Source: Luteitalea pratensis (GTDB lineage: Bacteria; Acidobacteriota; Vicinamibacteria; Vicinamibacterales; Vicinamibacteraceae). From it: a stretch of DNA of 64,000 nucleotides. Positions 1-9,255 of this stretch are shown in pieces. The notes under the pieces are model-generated. The model saw nothing but the letters and a program-made list of their open reading frames with translations. It made no database searches and had not been told where the DNA came from. The stretch lies in contig NZ_CP015136.1 in the NCBI RefSeq assembly GCF_001618865.1, forward strand, positions 3,569,001-3,633,000. Reading direction: 5' to 3'. The position numbers were made by a program, and so were the translations under genes. The stretch's first letter is position 1; each line of letters starts with the position of its first letter.

Positions 1-2555
1 GAAGAACTGGCGGTTGACGTTGCCGCCGGTCTCCGCGTAGTTCAGGTTCAGGTCGGCGTAGCCGTCATTGGTCGCCGTGCCGACGTAGCCCGTGCTCAGC
101 GAGATGTCGCCCGGCAGTCGCCGCTCCGCGAACACGTTCCACGGATCGATGGTGCCGCGCTCCGAGTCGTTGGCGTCGGCCCAGCGCATGTCCACGCCAC
201 TCGGCAGCGGCACGTTGCCGCTGGCGATGTCCGGATTGGGCGCGCCGGGGATGCCGGCCGAGAGCGGGCCGTAGGAAATGAACCCGTTCGGCCCCGCATC
301 GGAATAGGCGATCGTCAACGGGTAGAAGCCGCGCATCGGGCGCGACCACGGCAGCGGATTGAACGTGCGGCCGTAACCGGCACGGACCACCGTGTCGTCG
401 TTGATGCGGTAAGCGGCACCGAGGCGCGGCGCGAACAGGCCCTTCGACACCTTGATGCCGAGATCGTCCGCGTTACCGCCGACTCCGCCGAGTGCGACGT
501 TGAACGTCTGGAGGTTCAACTGCTCAAGACCGCGGTCCTCACGGCTCATGAGCGGGTAGTACTCCCAGCGCAGGCCGGCATTGACGGTCAGCTTGTCGTT
601 GACCTGCCAGCGATCGTTGACGTAGATGTCCATCTGGTTCTCGCGCGCCGTCATCACTTCGAACTGCACGCTCTTGCCAAAGCCGCTCGTCTGGCCGAGC
701 AGGAACGCGCCGTAGCTGTTCCAGGCATTGCTCGAGTACCCCGGCACGCCGGTGATGTCGCCGGAGAAGTCGAAGTTGCCGCGCGGGTTGTTGATCTCGG
801 GCTGCCAGGGATCGAGGCTGAGGTGCACGTAATCGAAGCCGCTACGGATTTCATGCCTGCCCGCGACCTGGGTCACGTTGGTCGAGAACGTGTAGTTCTT
901 CTCGAGGCGCGTCACCGGCGTCCAGCCGGCGTCGTTGCCGAGCACCGCGAGGCCGGTGTTGATCGCCGGCATGCCGGAGTAGAAGTCCGCATACTGGCCC
1001 TGCGATCCGAGGCCGGTCGTGCCGGCATTGTTGCTGCCCGGGATCCCGAACACGTCGAGGCCGTAGTTGGTGCCGAAGTCGGGACCCTGCGAGGCGTGGT
1101 CCATGACGTTGGAGCCGAACGTCGCGTCCCAGATCAGGGTCGGCGAGATCGTGTAGGTCTGTCCGAGCGACCAGAGCTTCACCGTCGTGTCACCGCCACC
1201 GGCCTCGGTGAACGGCACGTAGAAGAGGTCCTGCACCGAGGCGTCCATCATCGAATACTTGCCCCAGATCTGGTTGGACGAGGTGCGGTTCCAGTTGACC
1301 TTGAAATCGTAGTTGTCGCGCGTGGCTTCGGGAAAGCGGGCGATTTCGTAGTTGTTCTGGGTGCCGTTGTTGGTGCCCGCGACATTGGGAAGCGGGTACT
1401 GGTTCTGGATCGTCTGCGAGATCGAGCTGATGCGGTTGGCGGGAATCAGCGCCCCGCCGAACTCCGCACGACCGGCCCCGGTCGACTGGTTGCCGGTCGC
1501 GGGGTCGTACAGCCGGAATGCCGGGTTGTCCGCGAGCACTTCGCTGAAGTCCCCTGTGCGCATCTTCGTGGTGGGCACCGTGAAGGTCTCGATACGGCTG
1601 TTCTTCTCGAGGTTGCGCTCCCAGCCGCCGAAGAAGGAAGAGGTGGTTCTTCCTGATCGGGCCACCCACCGTGCCGCCGAGGATGTCCACCGACGACGGC
1701 GGGTTGTCGGCCGCCGAAAAATACTGCTGGCGAGCGTTGAACTCGTCCTGGTTTGCGGAAGAAGAAGGCCGAGCCACGGACTTCGTTGGTGCCCGACTTG
1801 GTCGCCACCGACACCGCGGCGCCACCGGTCATGCCCTGCGAGGCATCGAAGGAGTTGGTCGAGATGTTGACCGTCTCGATCGTTTCTACAGGCGCCACGT
1901 AGCCAACGTGATGCGGCAGCCACACGTTGATCGAGGCCGCGCCGTCGATACGCCTCACGTTGTTGTTACGGTTGGTGCCGTTGACGTTGGTCGTCAGCGC
2001 GCGGCCCGGGGTATCGGTCTGCGCGTTCTGGAGGGCCGTCGGCGTTGCGCCGGGCACCAGGTTCATGAGCCCCTGGTAGTTCCGGTACTGGTTGAGCGGG
2101 AGGTTGACGACGTCGGCAGGCTTGAAGTTGACCGAGACGTCCGCCTTGTCGGTCTTGAGCAACGCGGTTTCGGTCGTCACCGTGACCGACTCGGTCATGG
2201 CGCCCACCGACAGCTTGCTGTCGATGCGCACGACGTCGTTCTGGGCAACGGGGATGCCTGTGTGCACGTATTCCTTGAAGCCCTGGAGGGAGGCCTTCAA
2301 GGTGTAGGTGCCAGGCTGGAGGTTGCGGATGGCGTATGCACCCGTGTCGTCGGAGACCGCCGACACCTCGAGCCCGGTGCCCTGGTTGGTCACCGTGACG
2401 GTCGCGCCTGGAATGAACGCACCCGAGTCGTCCACCACAGTGCCGGCAATGGTGCCGTAGAGCGCCTGCGCCGCGGCCGGGGCCGGGAGCAGGGCGATCA
2501 CCGCGGCCAGCACGCATGCCAGTCCGCCGGTGAGAAGGGTTCGAACAGACTTCAC
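1..2555 (-). CDS. TonB-dependent receptor, Oar-like, carboxypeptidase-regulatory N-terminus; two apparent frameshifts, 3' end outside window
   Basis: Outer-membrane receptor of the Oar/CarboxypepD_reg type, expected to import a large ligand with TonB energy. The start at 2555 gives a signal peptide (about residues 1-30, ending AAAQA). A carboxypeptidase-regulatory beta-sandwich follows (about 31-115: GTIAGTVVDDSG, PGATVTVTNQGTG, LQPGTYTLKA), then a plug domain containing SVATKSGTNEVRG. The reading frame breaks twice. An extra A in a short run at 1752-1754 shifts KSGTNEVRGSAFFFR out of NQDEFNARQQYF. An extra base near 1636-1637 interrupts GGPIRKNHLF before FFGGWERNLEK. After both shifts the frame stays open to base 1, about 850 codons in all. 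The breaks may be real decay or sequencing errors; the flanking sequence is otherwise well conserved in style. Substrate unknown. Confidence 0.85.
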
Positions 2556-2894
2556 TCACACCTCCGACTTTGCGGGGTGTGGGGACCGACAACGCCTTCG
2601 CCCAAGGCAACCTTCGGGCCACCGCGGCCGAAAAGCATGCACGGTACGAGCGTGTGTCCCTAAGGTCTTGCAGCGGCACTCTTTATCGCCATGCTGCGAC
2701 TAGCGCAAACGGGTGAGGACAATCGGCAGGGTCGGGGACTCGCGCGATCTCCGGAAGGTTGGACCCTCAATCTCCGGATTATTGGAGAGGCAGCCGCCCT
2801 TTGGTAGGGCCGGCGCGACGCCTCCAGCCTCCAGCCTCCAGCCTCAAGCGTCAGGACTCGCGCGTAGGCGCGCCGTTCTGCATTACGCTCGCGC
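2556..2894. other. divergent intergenic region with a heptad array
   Basis: This stretch separates the receptor (minus strand) from the DUF6807 gene (plus strand) and must hold both promoters. I see no convincing gene. It contains a CCTCCAG heptad array at 2821-2855, listed separately, and a GTAG-containing GC-rich segment near 2802-2820 that might be a decayed palindromic repeat. No clear promoter boxes could be picked out. Confidence 0.5.
2821..2855 (+). repeat. heptad array, word CCTCCAG
   Basis: Three exact copies of CCTCCAG in register (2821-2841) are followed by the degenerate units CCTCAAG and CGTCAGG. It lies 40 bases upstream of the DUF6807 start. It is one of many period-7 arrays in this window, each with its own word. 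Confidence 0.85.
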
Positions 2895-4118
2895 ATGCCC
2901 AACCTACGGGTCGTGCTGGCACTGGCCGGTCTGACGGCCGGCGCGTCGTTGCTCGCGCAGCCGACGACTCCCTCGTCGACGCTGCCGCGGTTGGTGATCG
3001 AGGCCGGCGAGACGGCACGCACGCACACGCTGATCACGGTGCAACTGCCGGCGACGGTACGCGGCGCCGATCTGCAACTGCGCCACGAGCAGACCGGCGA
3101 GACCGTGACGCTGCAGATCGGGCCCTATCGCGAGGCCTGGGCCGTGGTGCCGTCGATTCCGGCGGACAAGGCCGTGCGCTACCGGATCGAGCCCTCGCTG
3201 AAGGGCGCCGCGCCGGACCGGGTGACGGCGACGCGCGAGGTCTCGCGCGTGCGGGTCGCCGTGGACGGCAAGCCCGCCTTCACCTACGTCGGTGAGCCGC
3301 TGCGCCTGCCGTCGGGCATCGAGGACGTCTACGAGCGCGGCGGCTACATCCACCCGGTGCTGACGCCGTCAGGGCGACGGGTGACCGAGGACTATCCGCC
3401 CAATCACAAGCATCACCATGGCATCTGGGCGGCCTGGACGAGCACCAGATTCGCGGGCCGCACGCCGGACTTCTGGAACATGGGCGACCGGAAGGGCAAG
3501 GTCGAATTCGAACGCCTCGCGCGAGCGTGGTCGGGCCCTGTTACCGCCGGCTTCGAGGCCCGCCATCGCTACATGGACCTGCTCGCGCCCACTCCGATGA
3601 CGGTCCTGCTCGAGGACTGGCAGGTGATTGCCTACGCGCCGGTTGCCGCGGCTCGTCCGGCGTACGTGTTCGACCTCGCGATCACCCAGGCACTGACGGG
3701 CACGAGCCCGCTGGAGTTGCCGACCTATCGCTATGGTGGTGTCGGCATGCGCGGCCGAATCGAGTGGGACGGCAAGGACAAGACGTTCTTCCTCACGTCC
3801 ACTGGCCGTGGCCGCCTGTCGGGCCACGGCACACGGGCCACGTGGGTGCACATGAGCGGTGACGTCGATGGACAGCGGGCCGGCATCGCGATGCTTTCGC
3901 ACCCCGACAACGTGCAGTCGCCCCAACCCATGCGCATCCATCCCACCGAGCCCTTCTTCAATTTCGCGCCGCAGCAGGCAGGCCCGTTGACGATCCGGCC
4001 AGGTGAGGTGTTCCGGATGCGCTATCGCTTCGTGGTGATGGATGGCCCGCCGGATGCGACCCTGCTCGACGCGATGTGGCAGGACTACGCGTTGCCCGTG
4101 CGCGCAAGGGTCGAATAG
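2895..4118 (+). CDS. secreted DUF6807 (PmoA-type) family protein
   Basis: A 407-residue protein with an N-terminal signal peptide (about 1-22, cleavage near LLAQP). The first 130 residues look like a beta-sandwich. The rest matches the DUF6807/'methane oxygenase PmoA' family, whose hallmark here is the histidine-rich NHKHHHGIW at residues 170-178, followed by WNMGDRKGKVEFE. Despite the family name this is not particulate methane monooxygenase. Such proteins are common in Planctomycetes and Acidobacteria next to sugar-catabolism genes, and the histidine cluster suggests a metal- or carbohydrate-binding site. The specific activity is unknown. It stands alone, with an inverted pair of REP-like palindromes just downstream. 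Confidence 0.8.
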   Translation: MPNLRVVLALAGLTAGASLLAQPTTPSSTLPRLVIEAGETARTHTLITVQLPATVRGADLQLRHEQTGETVTLQIGPYREAWAVVPSIPADKAVRYRIEPSLKGAAPDRVTATREVSRVRVAVDGKPAFTYVGEPLRLPSGIEDVYERGGYIHPVLTPSGRRVTEDYPPNHKHHHGIWAAWTSTRFAGRTPDFWNMGDRKGKVEFERLARAWSGPVTAGFEARHRYMDLLAPTPMTVLLEDWQVIAYAPVAAARPAYVFDLAITQALTGTSPLELPTYRYGGVGMRGRIEWDGKDKTFFLTSTGRGRLSGHGTRATWVHMSGDVDGQRAGIAMLSHPDNVQSPQPMRIHPTEPFFNFAPQQAGPLTIRPGEVFRMRYRFVVMDGPPDATLLDAMWQDYALPVRARVE

Positions 4119-4140
4119 CGGTCACCGCGCTTTCACGAAG

Positions 4141-4165
4141 GTAGGGACGCCTCTCCGAGGCGTCC
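4141..4165 (+). repeat. REP-like palindrome, type A (GTAG head)
   Basis: GTAG followed by the arms GGACGCCTC and GAGGCGTCC around a TCC loop. The arm then repeats as a 15-base unit three times (4153-4197, CTCCGAGGCGTCCAT with single changes). It pairs with an inverted copy at 4237-4261. Confidence 0.8.
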
Positions 4166-4236
4166 ATCTCCGAAGCGTCCATCTCCGAGGCGTCTATCTC
4201 CGACATGTCGCAACCGGAATCGTTGGCCGAGCCGAT

Positions 4237-4261
4237 GGACCGCTCGGAGAGCGGTCCCTAC
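4237..4261 (-). repeat. REP-like palindrome, type A, inverted partner
   Basis: Read on the minus strand: GTAG, arm GGACCGCTC, loop TCC, arm GAGCGGTCC. Compared with 4141-4165 two base pairs in the stem differ, and both differences are compensated on the other arm. A half copy ending in CCCTACC follows at about 4265-4280. Confidence 0.8.
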
Positions 4262-4297
4262 CTTCCCAGCGGTCCCTACCTTACCCATGCGCATGCC

Positions 4298-5410
4298 TTA
4301 CCCATGCGCATGCTTGCGGACGATGGCCTGATACGCGTCGCGCTGGCGTTCGATCGACGCCATCAGCGCCATCTGCGCGCGGGCGCGATCCAGGTTGTGG
4401 CCGGGGTGATGAATCCGGTAGTACGTATCGCCCTGCACGTGATCGCCGAGGAAGCGAATCGCCTGTTCGAAGGCGAGCAGTTGCCCCGAAAACGCGAGCC
4501 AGTCGATCTCGGCCGGCTGCAGGAAGGTACCGGCGGCCGAGAGGTAGCCGCGCACGAGCGCCTCGAACATCTCCGGACGCGACGCGACCTTCGAGACATC
4601 GCGCTCGTCCTCTGCCGCGGCATTGGTCGCGGTGCGGACCATGTCGCCGAAATCGATCGGCGCCAGCCCCGCCATCGTCGTGTCGAGATCGACGACGCAC
4701 AGCGCCTCGCCCGTCGCGACGTCCATCATCACGTTGTTGATCTTCGTGTCGTTGTGGGTCACGCGTTCGGGGACGGCGCCAGCCTCTGCAGCCGCAATGA
4801 GCCGATCGGCGTCAGCTTCGTGCGCGAACGCGAGGGCGATCAGATCCCGGCATGCGTGTGCGCGATTGCACGGGTCCGCATCGACCGCTGCAGCAAACGC
4901 GTCGAACCGCCTGCGGGTGTGATGGAAGTCCGGGATCGTGTCGTGCAGCCGATCGCCCGGCAGGTCGGCCAGCAGTGCCTGGAACTGGCCAAAGGCGCGT
5001 GCGGCCGCTTCCGCCTGCGCCGGCGTCTCGACGATGTCGTAGGTGCGCGTGTGCTCGATGAAGAGGTAGGTTCGCCAGACGGCGCCCTCGTCATCGATCA
5101 CGTAGGGCCGGCCGTCGCGGGCGGGAACGAGCGTGAGGGCACGGCGCGAGGCGTCGGGGAGGCCCGCGAGGCGAGTCGCGGCGTGCGAGAGCACACGCGA
5201 CACGTTGTCCATCAGGCGCAACGGCTCACGGAACACGTGCCCGTTGATCCGCTGGTGCACGTAGCGGACACGCGTGCCGGCCTGGTCGTACGTCGCGGCG
5301 TACGTCTCGTTGATGTGCCCGCTGCCGTGCGGCGCGGCCTCGACCAGGGTGCCGTGCACCTGGAAGCAGGCACCAAGGGACCGCAGATCGCGGGCACGTC
5401 CGTCGTTCAT
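4298..5410 (-). CDS. phosphotransferase-family sugar kinase, NahK-like
   Basis: A 370-residue protein of the aminoglycoside phosphotransferase/choline-kinase fold. The Brenner motif THNDTKINN is at about residues 218-226 and the metal-binding DLD of VVDLDTTMAG at 241-243. The N-terminal stretch HGSGHINETY is the nucleotide loop, and the overall pattern resembles N-acetylhexosamine 1-kinase. The ATG at 5410 follows the nucleotidyltransferase stop (5416) by five bases, so the two are co-transcribed. Together they would turn a free (amino)sugar into a sugar-1-phosphate and then an NDP-sugar. The substrate is inferred from the pairing and not proved. Longer in-frame starts upstream overlap the nucleotidyltransferase and are unlikely. 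Confidence 0.82.
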   Translation of the reverse strand: MNDGRARDLRSLGACFQVHGTLVEAAPHGSGHINETYAATYDQAGTRVRYVHQRINGHVFREPLRLMDNVSRVLSHAATRLAGLPDASRRALTLVPARDGRPYVIDDEGAVWRTYLFIEHTRTYDIVETPAQAEAAARAFGQFQALLADLPGDRLHDTIPDFHHTRRRFDAFAAAVDADPCNRAHACRDLIALAFAHEADADRLIAAAEAGAVPERVTHNDTKINNVMMDVATGEALCVVDLDTTMAGLAPIDFGDMVRTATNAAAEDERDVSKVASRPEMFEALVRGYLSAAGTFLQPAEIDWLAFSGQLLAFEQAIRFLGDHVQGDTYYRIHHPGHNLDRARAQMALMASIERQRDAYQAIVRKHAHG

Positions 5411-5415
5411 CGGTC

Positions 5416-6327
5416 TCAGCCGAACAGCGGCGCGGGATAAGCGCCGCCTGCAGCGAGATCGGCCATCGCCCTGGTCACGCCCGGCTTGTCCTCGCGATAG
5501 GTGACGCCGAACCATCGGCTCGAAGTCGGCAGCACGTCGACGACGCACTCGCCGCGCGCGATCAGGCGATCGATCGTGAGCGGGATGTAGCACTCGGACG
5601 TGAGGTCGTGGCCCTGGCCCTCAAGGAACTCGGCAAAGGCCTGCTCGATTTGCGGCATCAGCGCGGGCGTGAACCCCCACATGTTCATCGAGACCGGTTC
5701 CTCGCCGGTGAACCGCTCCGGCGGCACGGTGCCGTCCTGGTTCTCCACGTGGTCGTCGACGGGGAGAATCTTCGTCAGTTCGCGAATGGACTGGAGGTGA
5801 CCCTGCGCATCGGTGACGCAGACGCCACGTGCGACGGTGCCATGTGGCGAGAGCGTGGCGCGAAGCCGGAAGCCGACCATGGCGTAGCTGTGAGGATCGG
5901 CCTGCCGTGCCGGGTCGGCGAGGAAGTCGTGCAGGACCTGGTAGGAGTGCTGGCCGTAGAAGTCGTCGGCATTGATGGCCGCGAACGGCTCATGCATGAC
6001 GTCACGCGCGGCGAGGATGGCGTGCGTCGTCCCCCATGGCTTGGTCCGCTCGGGCGGCCGCTGGAAGCCCCCGGGCAGGTCATCCATGTCCTGGAAGCAG
6101 TAACTGGCGTCGATGCGCCCCTCGTAGCGCGACAGTACCTGCTGCTTGAACGGCTCCTCGAAGTCCCGGCGGATGACGAACACGACACGGCCGAAGCCGG
6201 CGCGCAGGGCATCGAAGATGGCGTAGTCCATGACGGTCTCGCCATGCGGTCCCATCGGGTCGAGTTGCTTGAGGCCGCCATAGCGGCTACCCATGCCGGC
6301 GGCCAGGACGAGAAGAGCTGGGGTCAT
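5416..6327 (-). CDS. sugar nucleotidyltransferase
   Basis: A 303-residue NTP_transferase-fold protein. The nucleotide-binding signature LAAGMGSRYGGLKQ lies at residues 8-21, and the metal-binding region INADDFYG at about 118-125. It likely forms an NDP-sugar from NTP and a sugar-1-phosphate. It is first in a two-gene operon with the NahK-like kinase, which would supply that sugar phosphate. The start codon at 6327 lies 14 bases from a CGGGAGT heptad array that occupies the leader. Confidence 0.83.
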   Translation of the reverse strand: MTPALLVLAAGMGSRYGGLKQLDPMGPHGETVMDYAIFDALRAGFGRVVFVIRRDFEEPFKQQVLSRYEGRIDASYCFQDMDDLPGGFQRPPERTKPWGTTHAILAARDVMHEPFAAINADDFYGQHSYQVLHDFLADPARQADPHSYAMVGFRLRATLSPHGTVARGVCVTDAQGHLQSIRELTKILPVDDHVENQDGTVPPERFTGEEPVSMNMWGFTPALMPQIEQAFAEFLEGQGHDLTSECYIPLTIDRLIARGECVVDVLPTSSRWFGVTYREDKPGVTRAMADLAAGGAYPAPLFG

Positions 6328-6340
6328 GTATGCAGGGTTC

Positions 6341-6422
6341 CGGGAGTCGGGAGTCAGGAGTCGGAGTCAGGAGTCGGAGTCAGGAGTCGGGAGTCGGGAG
6401 TCGGGAGTGCGGAATCGGGCTC
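6341..6422 (+). repeat. heptad array, word CGGGAGT
   Basis: Twelve consecutive units of CGGGAGT or its variants (CAGGAGT, GCGGAAT, CGGGCTC), all of seven bases except two six-base CGGAGT units. It lies between the divergent nucleotidyltransferase and glycosyltransferase genes. The same word, or its complement, recurs at 23953 and 60831. Confidence 0.9.
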
Positions 6423-6610
6423 CGGAGCGCTCAGCCGCGTCGGTATGGTCGTCGTAAGGGCATCGCGACAACGACGGTCCCGGGCTTGCGCGCCAATGGT
6501 TCAGCGCGAATAATCCCGGGACCACCTCGCATGCCCCCCGTGTTGTACACACTTTCGGCCCATCTGGGCAACGTCGGGCCAGCCTGCCTCCGTTACCGTC
6601 TCGCACGCAC

Positions 6611-7966
6611 TTGGTCGCCAGGGACGGGCACAACATCGGCGCGACCGACGTCGTGCTCGCCCTGCGGGCCCGGGGCTGGGACGACATGAGGGTCGTCGGC
6701 GCGATCACGCAGCGCAGCTTTGCGCGCTTCGTCGCCTTCGACCTTGCCGTAGCGGCGCGGCGTATGGGCTGGGCCGTGCACTGGATCGATTTCGACGCAC
6801 TCACGCAGGAACTCGCCGGCTCGCCTCGAGACGCGTGGATCGCGACCCTCGCGCGAGTGACCGATGAGGTGCGTGCATTCGCACCTGACGTGGTCTTCAG
6901 TTACGGCGTGGAGGCCATCCTGCCGCCGTTTCCCGACGTGTTGCCGGAGGAGCCATGGCGGCTCGCCGACGCGGCCCGCGCACCGGTGGCCTGCTTCTTC
7001 TACGACTTCGGTGCACCGTTGGACCGCCCGGTCGACGCCACCACGGCTCCATACGTCGAACGGTTGCAGCGCCAGGACATCCGTGTCTTCTGCTGGGATC
7101 GGCATGCCGTGGCCGACCTCGTCCGATTCGGCGTGGCGGTCGAATACCTGCCGATGGCGGTCAACGACGCGATGTGCCATCCGCCGCCTGCCGCGGCGAC
7201 CCGCGACCTGCCGATCGTGTTCTCCGGCGGACCGAATGCCGAGCGCGTCACAACCTTGCGCAGCCTCGCGCCAGCGGGGCTGTCCGTGTACGGCTACGAC
7301 GAACCGGGCTGGACGGCCGACCCGGTGCTCGCCGCCTGCTATCGCGGCTTCGTGCCCGAGCGTGACCGTTTGCGTGCGATCTACCAGCGCGCGCAGACTA
7401 CCCTGAACGTGACCCGGGCACATGGCCGCGCCAGCCTCAACATGCGCGTCTTCGAGGCCATGGCATGCGGGTGCCTCGTGGTGACCGATCAAGCGGAGGA
7501 AGCGGCGGCGCTGTTTTCGCCTGGCGAGGACCTCGTGACCGTGCCACCTGGCACGGCTCCTGACGCCGTCGTGACGCACTACCTTGCTGACACCGCCGCC
7601 CGGACGCGCATCGCCGCGCGCGGCGCGCGGGTTGTGCGAGAGGCACACACGTACGTCCACAGGCTCGAGTCGATCACGCCGTGCCTCGAGGCCTTCACCA
7701 CGGAGACGCGGGCATGGACGTTCTGGGAACAGTTCATCATCGCCGACCCGGGCAAGGCGCTGCGCTTCGTCGCGGCGCTGCGTGCCGATCGCGCCTTGCT
7801 GCGCGAGGACCTGTGGCACGTGGCGGACACGACGGCACACATCCGTCTCGGACGATGGGGCGCTGCGCGACGATCACTGGACGAAGCGCGCCGGTGCAAT
7901 CCGGGCCTCCGCCGATTACAGGGGCTCGAAGCAGAGTTGACGAGCCAGGAAAGGACGGAGGAGTGA
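6611..7966 (+). CDS. CgeB/DUF3880-like glycosyltransferase; N-terminus probably frameshifted
   Basis: A 451-residue cytoplasmic protein. Residues 100-300 contain FSYGVEAILPPF, PVACFFYDFGAP and LPIVFSGGPNAER. The C-terminal third has the GT-B nucleotide-sugar region NVTRAHGRASLNMRVFEAMACGCLVVTD. This matches CgeB-type spore-maturation/glycosyltransferase proteins; donor and acceptor are unknown. The open frame begins at a TTG at 6611 inside what should be the first Rossmann unit. The missing start appears in another frame from the ATG at 6531 (VLYTLSAHLGNVGPACLRYR), so a one-base deletion near 6610 is likely. The last codons and the stop lie inside a GGAGGAC array. Confidence 0.8.
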   Translation: MVARDGHNIGATDVVLALRARGWDDMRVVGAITQRSFARFVAFDLAVAARRMGWAVHWIDFDALTQELAGSPRDAWIATLARVTDEVRAFAPDVVFSYGVEAILPPFPDVLPEEPWRLADAARAPVACFFYDFGAPLDRPVDATTAPYVERLQRQDIRVFCWDRHAVADLVRFGVAVEYLPMAVNDAMCHPPPAAATRDLPIVFSGGPNAERVTTLRSLAPAGLSVYGYDEPGWTADPVLAACYRGFVPERDRLRAIYQRAQTTLNVTRAHGRASLNMRVFEAMACGCLVVTDQAEEAAALFSPGEDLVTVPPGTAPDAVVTHYLADTAARTRIAARGARVVREAHTYVHRLESITPCLEAFTTETRAWTFWEQFIIADPGKALRFVAALRADRALLREDLWHVADTTAHIRLGRWGAARRSLDEARRCNPGLRRLQGLEAELTSQERTEE

Positions 7967-8127
7967 GGACGGAGGAGGGAGGGAGGAGGGAGGACGGAGG
8001 ACGGAGGACGGAGGACGGAGGTAGGAACGAAGACGGAGGTAGGAACGAGGACGGAGGAGTGAGGACGGAGGACGGAGGAGGGAAAGAGGAGGGAGGAGAG
8101 AGGAAGGAGGAGAGAGGAAAGAGGTAG
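7950..8127 (+). repeat. heptad-derived purine array, word GGAGGAC
   Basis: About 180 bases of almost pure purine sequence built on GGAGGAC with period 7, most regular at about 7990-8025 and degenerating into GGAGGGA-type units. It overlaps the final codons and TGA of the glycosyltransferase. The adjoining bases 8132-8159 switch to GAGCCCG/GTGCCCG heptads in tandem. Confidence 0.85.
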
Positions 8128-8131
8128 GCGA

Positions 8132-8159
8132 GAGCCCGGAGCCCGGTGCCCGGAGCACG
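8132..8159 (+). repeat. heptad array, word GAGCCCG
   Basis: Four heptads: GAGCCCG twice, GTGCCCG and GAGCACG. It sits directly after the GGAGGAC array, and its last bases overlap the left arm of a hairpin at 8156-8176. Confidence 0.8.
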
Positions 8160-8176
8160 GTGGTGGGCCCACCGTG
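8156..8176. terminator. possible bidirectional terminator hairpin
   Basis: Arms CACGGTGG and CCACCGTG around a five-base loop, between the converging glycosyltransferase and response-regulator genes. There is no T run, so an intrinsic terminator is uncertain. Nothing else is seen from 8177 to 8455. Confidence 0.4.
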
Positions 8177-8455
8177 GCGCCTATCCAATGTGGAATCGCG
8201 TTCGGGTGTGCGAGTGTGGTAAAACTCGCGGACCGCGGGAGAACCTGGGTACCGGTGCTCGACTGGCAAGAAGTTGCTGTCGGTTGACCCCAACCCCTGT
8301 TGGAATGTCCGTCTCCTTGCACGCTGATTGCCGTGCCCGGGCGCTCTCGCGGCCTGCCTGTTCATTCGACGCCACGCATGTTGTGCAGATGTTGCAGCGG
8401 CGCTGCGCAACTGTGTCCGCGCAGTCGGTCTGCCGCGGCGATGACCTACAGTGCC

Positions 8456-9175
8456 TCAGGAGCAATCGGCGAACTTGTATCCGACGCCCCAGGCAGTGAG
8501 GATCAACTCCGGCTTCCTCGGATCGCGTTCGAGCTTCTTGCGCAACCGGCTGACCACCGTATCGACCGTACGTTCGGTGTCGGTGTCGTTGGTCCAGGCC
8601 GTTTCCAGCAGGCGGGTGCGGCTGAAGACAATGCCGCGGTGGCTGGCGAGGTGGTGCAACAGGTCGAATTCCTGGCGGGTCAGTTCGACCGGCTCTCCCT
8701 GGATGCGCACTTCGCGTTGCGCCAGGTCCATCGTCACGCCCGGCGCCAGCACCGCGGGTCCCTCGTCAGGAGGGGCGATAGTCTCGCCGCGTCCGTGGCG
8801 GCGCGTCACCGCGAGCACCCGGGCCTGCAACTCGCGGACGCCGAATGGCTTCGTGAGGTAGTCGTCGGCGCCGCTCTCGAGGCCGATGACGGTATCGGCC
8901 TCGCTGTCGCGCGCAGTGAGCATCAGGATCGGCGTCTCGATGTTCGCGCCCGCGATGCGCAGCGCCCGGCAGACCGACACACCGTCGAGCCCGGGCAGCA
9001 TCACGTCGAGCACGAGCAGGTCGAAGCGGGTCCGGCGCGCAAGCTCCAGGGCGGAGCGGCCGTTGGCTTCTTCCTCGACGTCGAAGCCCGCAAGGCCGAG
9101 GTGCAACTGCAGCAATTCGCGAATGGCGACATCGTCTTCCACCACCAGCGCACGTCGAGCGTCGACCTCCGTCAC
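8456..9175 (-). CDS. OmpR-family response regulator
   Basis: A 239-residue DNA-binding response regulator. The receiver domain (about 8-120) has acidic residues VVEDD, the phosphoacceptor Asp57 in LLVLDVMLPG, Thr87 of LTARD and Lys109 of YLTKPF. The C-terminal half is a winged helix (VELTRQEFDLLHHLASHRG, TVDTVVSRLRKKLE). The start is GTG. It is divergent from the histidine kinase at 9256, with an 80-base shared promoter region, an unusual layout for a pair normally in one operon. The partner kinase is inferred from adjacency. Confidence 0.93.
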   Translation of the reverse strand: MTEVDARRALVVEDDVAIRELLQLHLGLAGFDVEEEANGRSALELARRTRFDLLVLDVMLPGLDGVSVCRALRIAGANIETPILMLTARDSEADTVIGLESGADDYLTKPFGVRELQARVLAVTRRHGRGETIAPPDEGPAVLAPGVTMDLAQREVRIQGEPVELTRQEFDLLHHLASHRGIVFSRTRLLETAWTNDTDTERTVDTVVSRLRKKLERDPRKPELILTAWGVGYKFADCS

Positions 9176-9255
9176 GTCACTTGGTACGGCCTGACGGCCG
9201 TGAATGTTTACGCCGAGTCACACTTCTTCCACATATTCGTGATGAGCTTAGCGTG

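Noticed and set aside
2895-4118. Particulate methane monooxygenase subunit
   Set aside because: The PmoA name attached to this family is misleading: the protein is secreted and soluble-looking, with no multi-TM methane-monooxygenase structure and no pmoB or pmoC nearby.
7950-8127. Coding sequence for a Gly/Arg/Glu repeat protein
   Set aside because: The purine array is open in several frames only because it lacks T; it has no start context or conserved protein pattern and overlaps a gene end.
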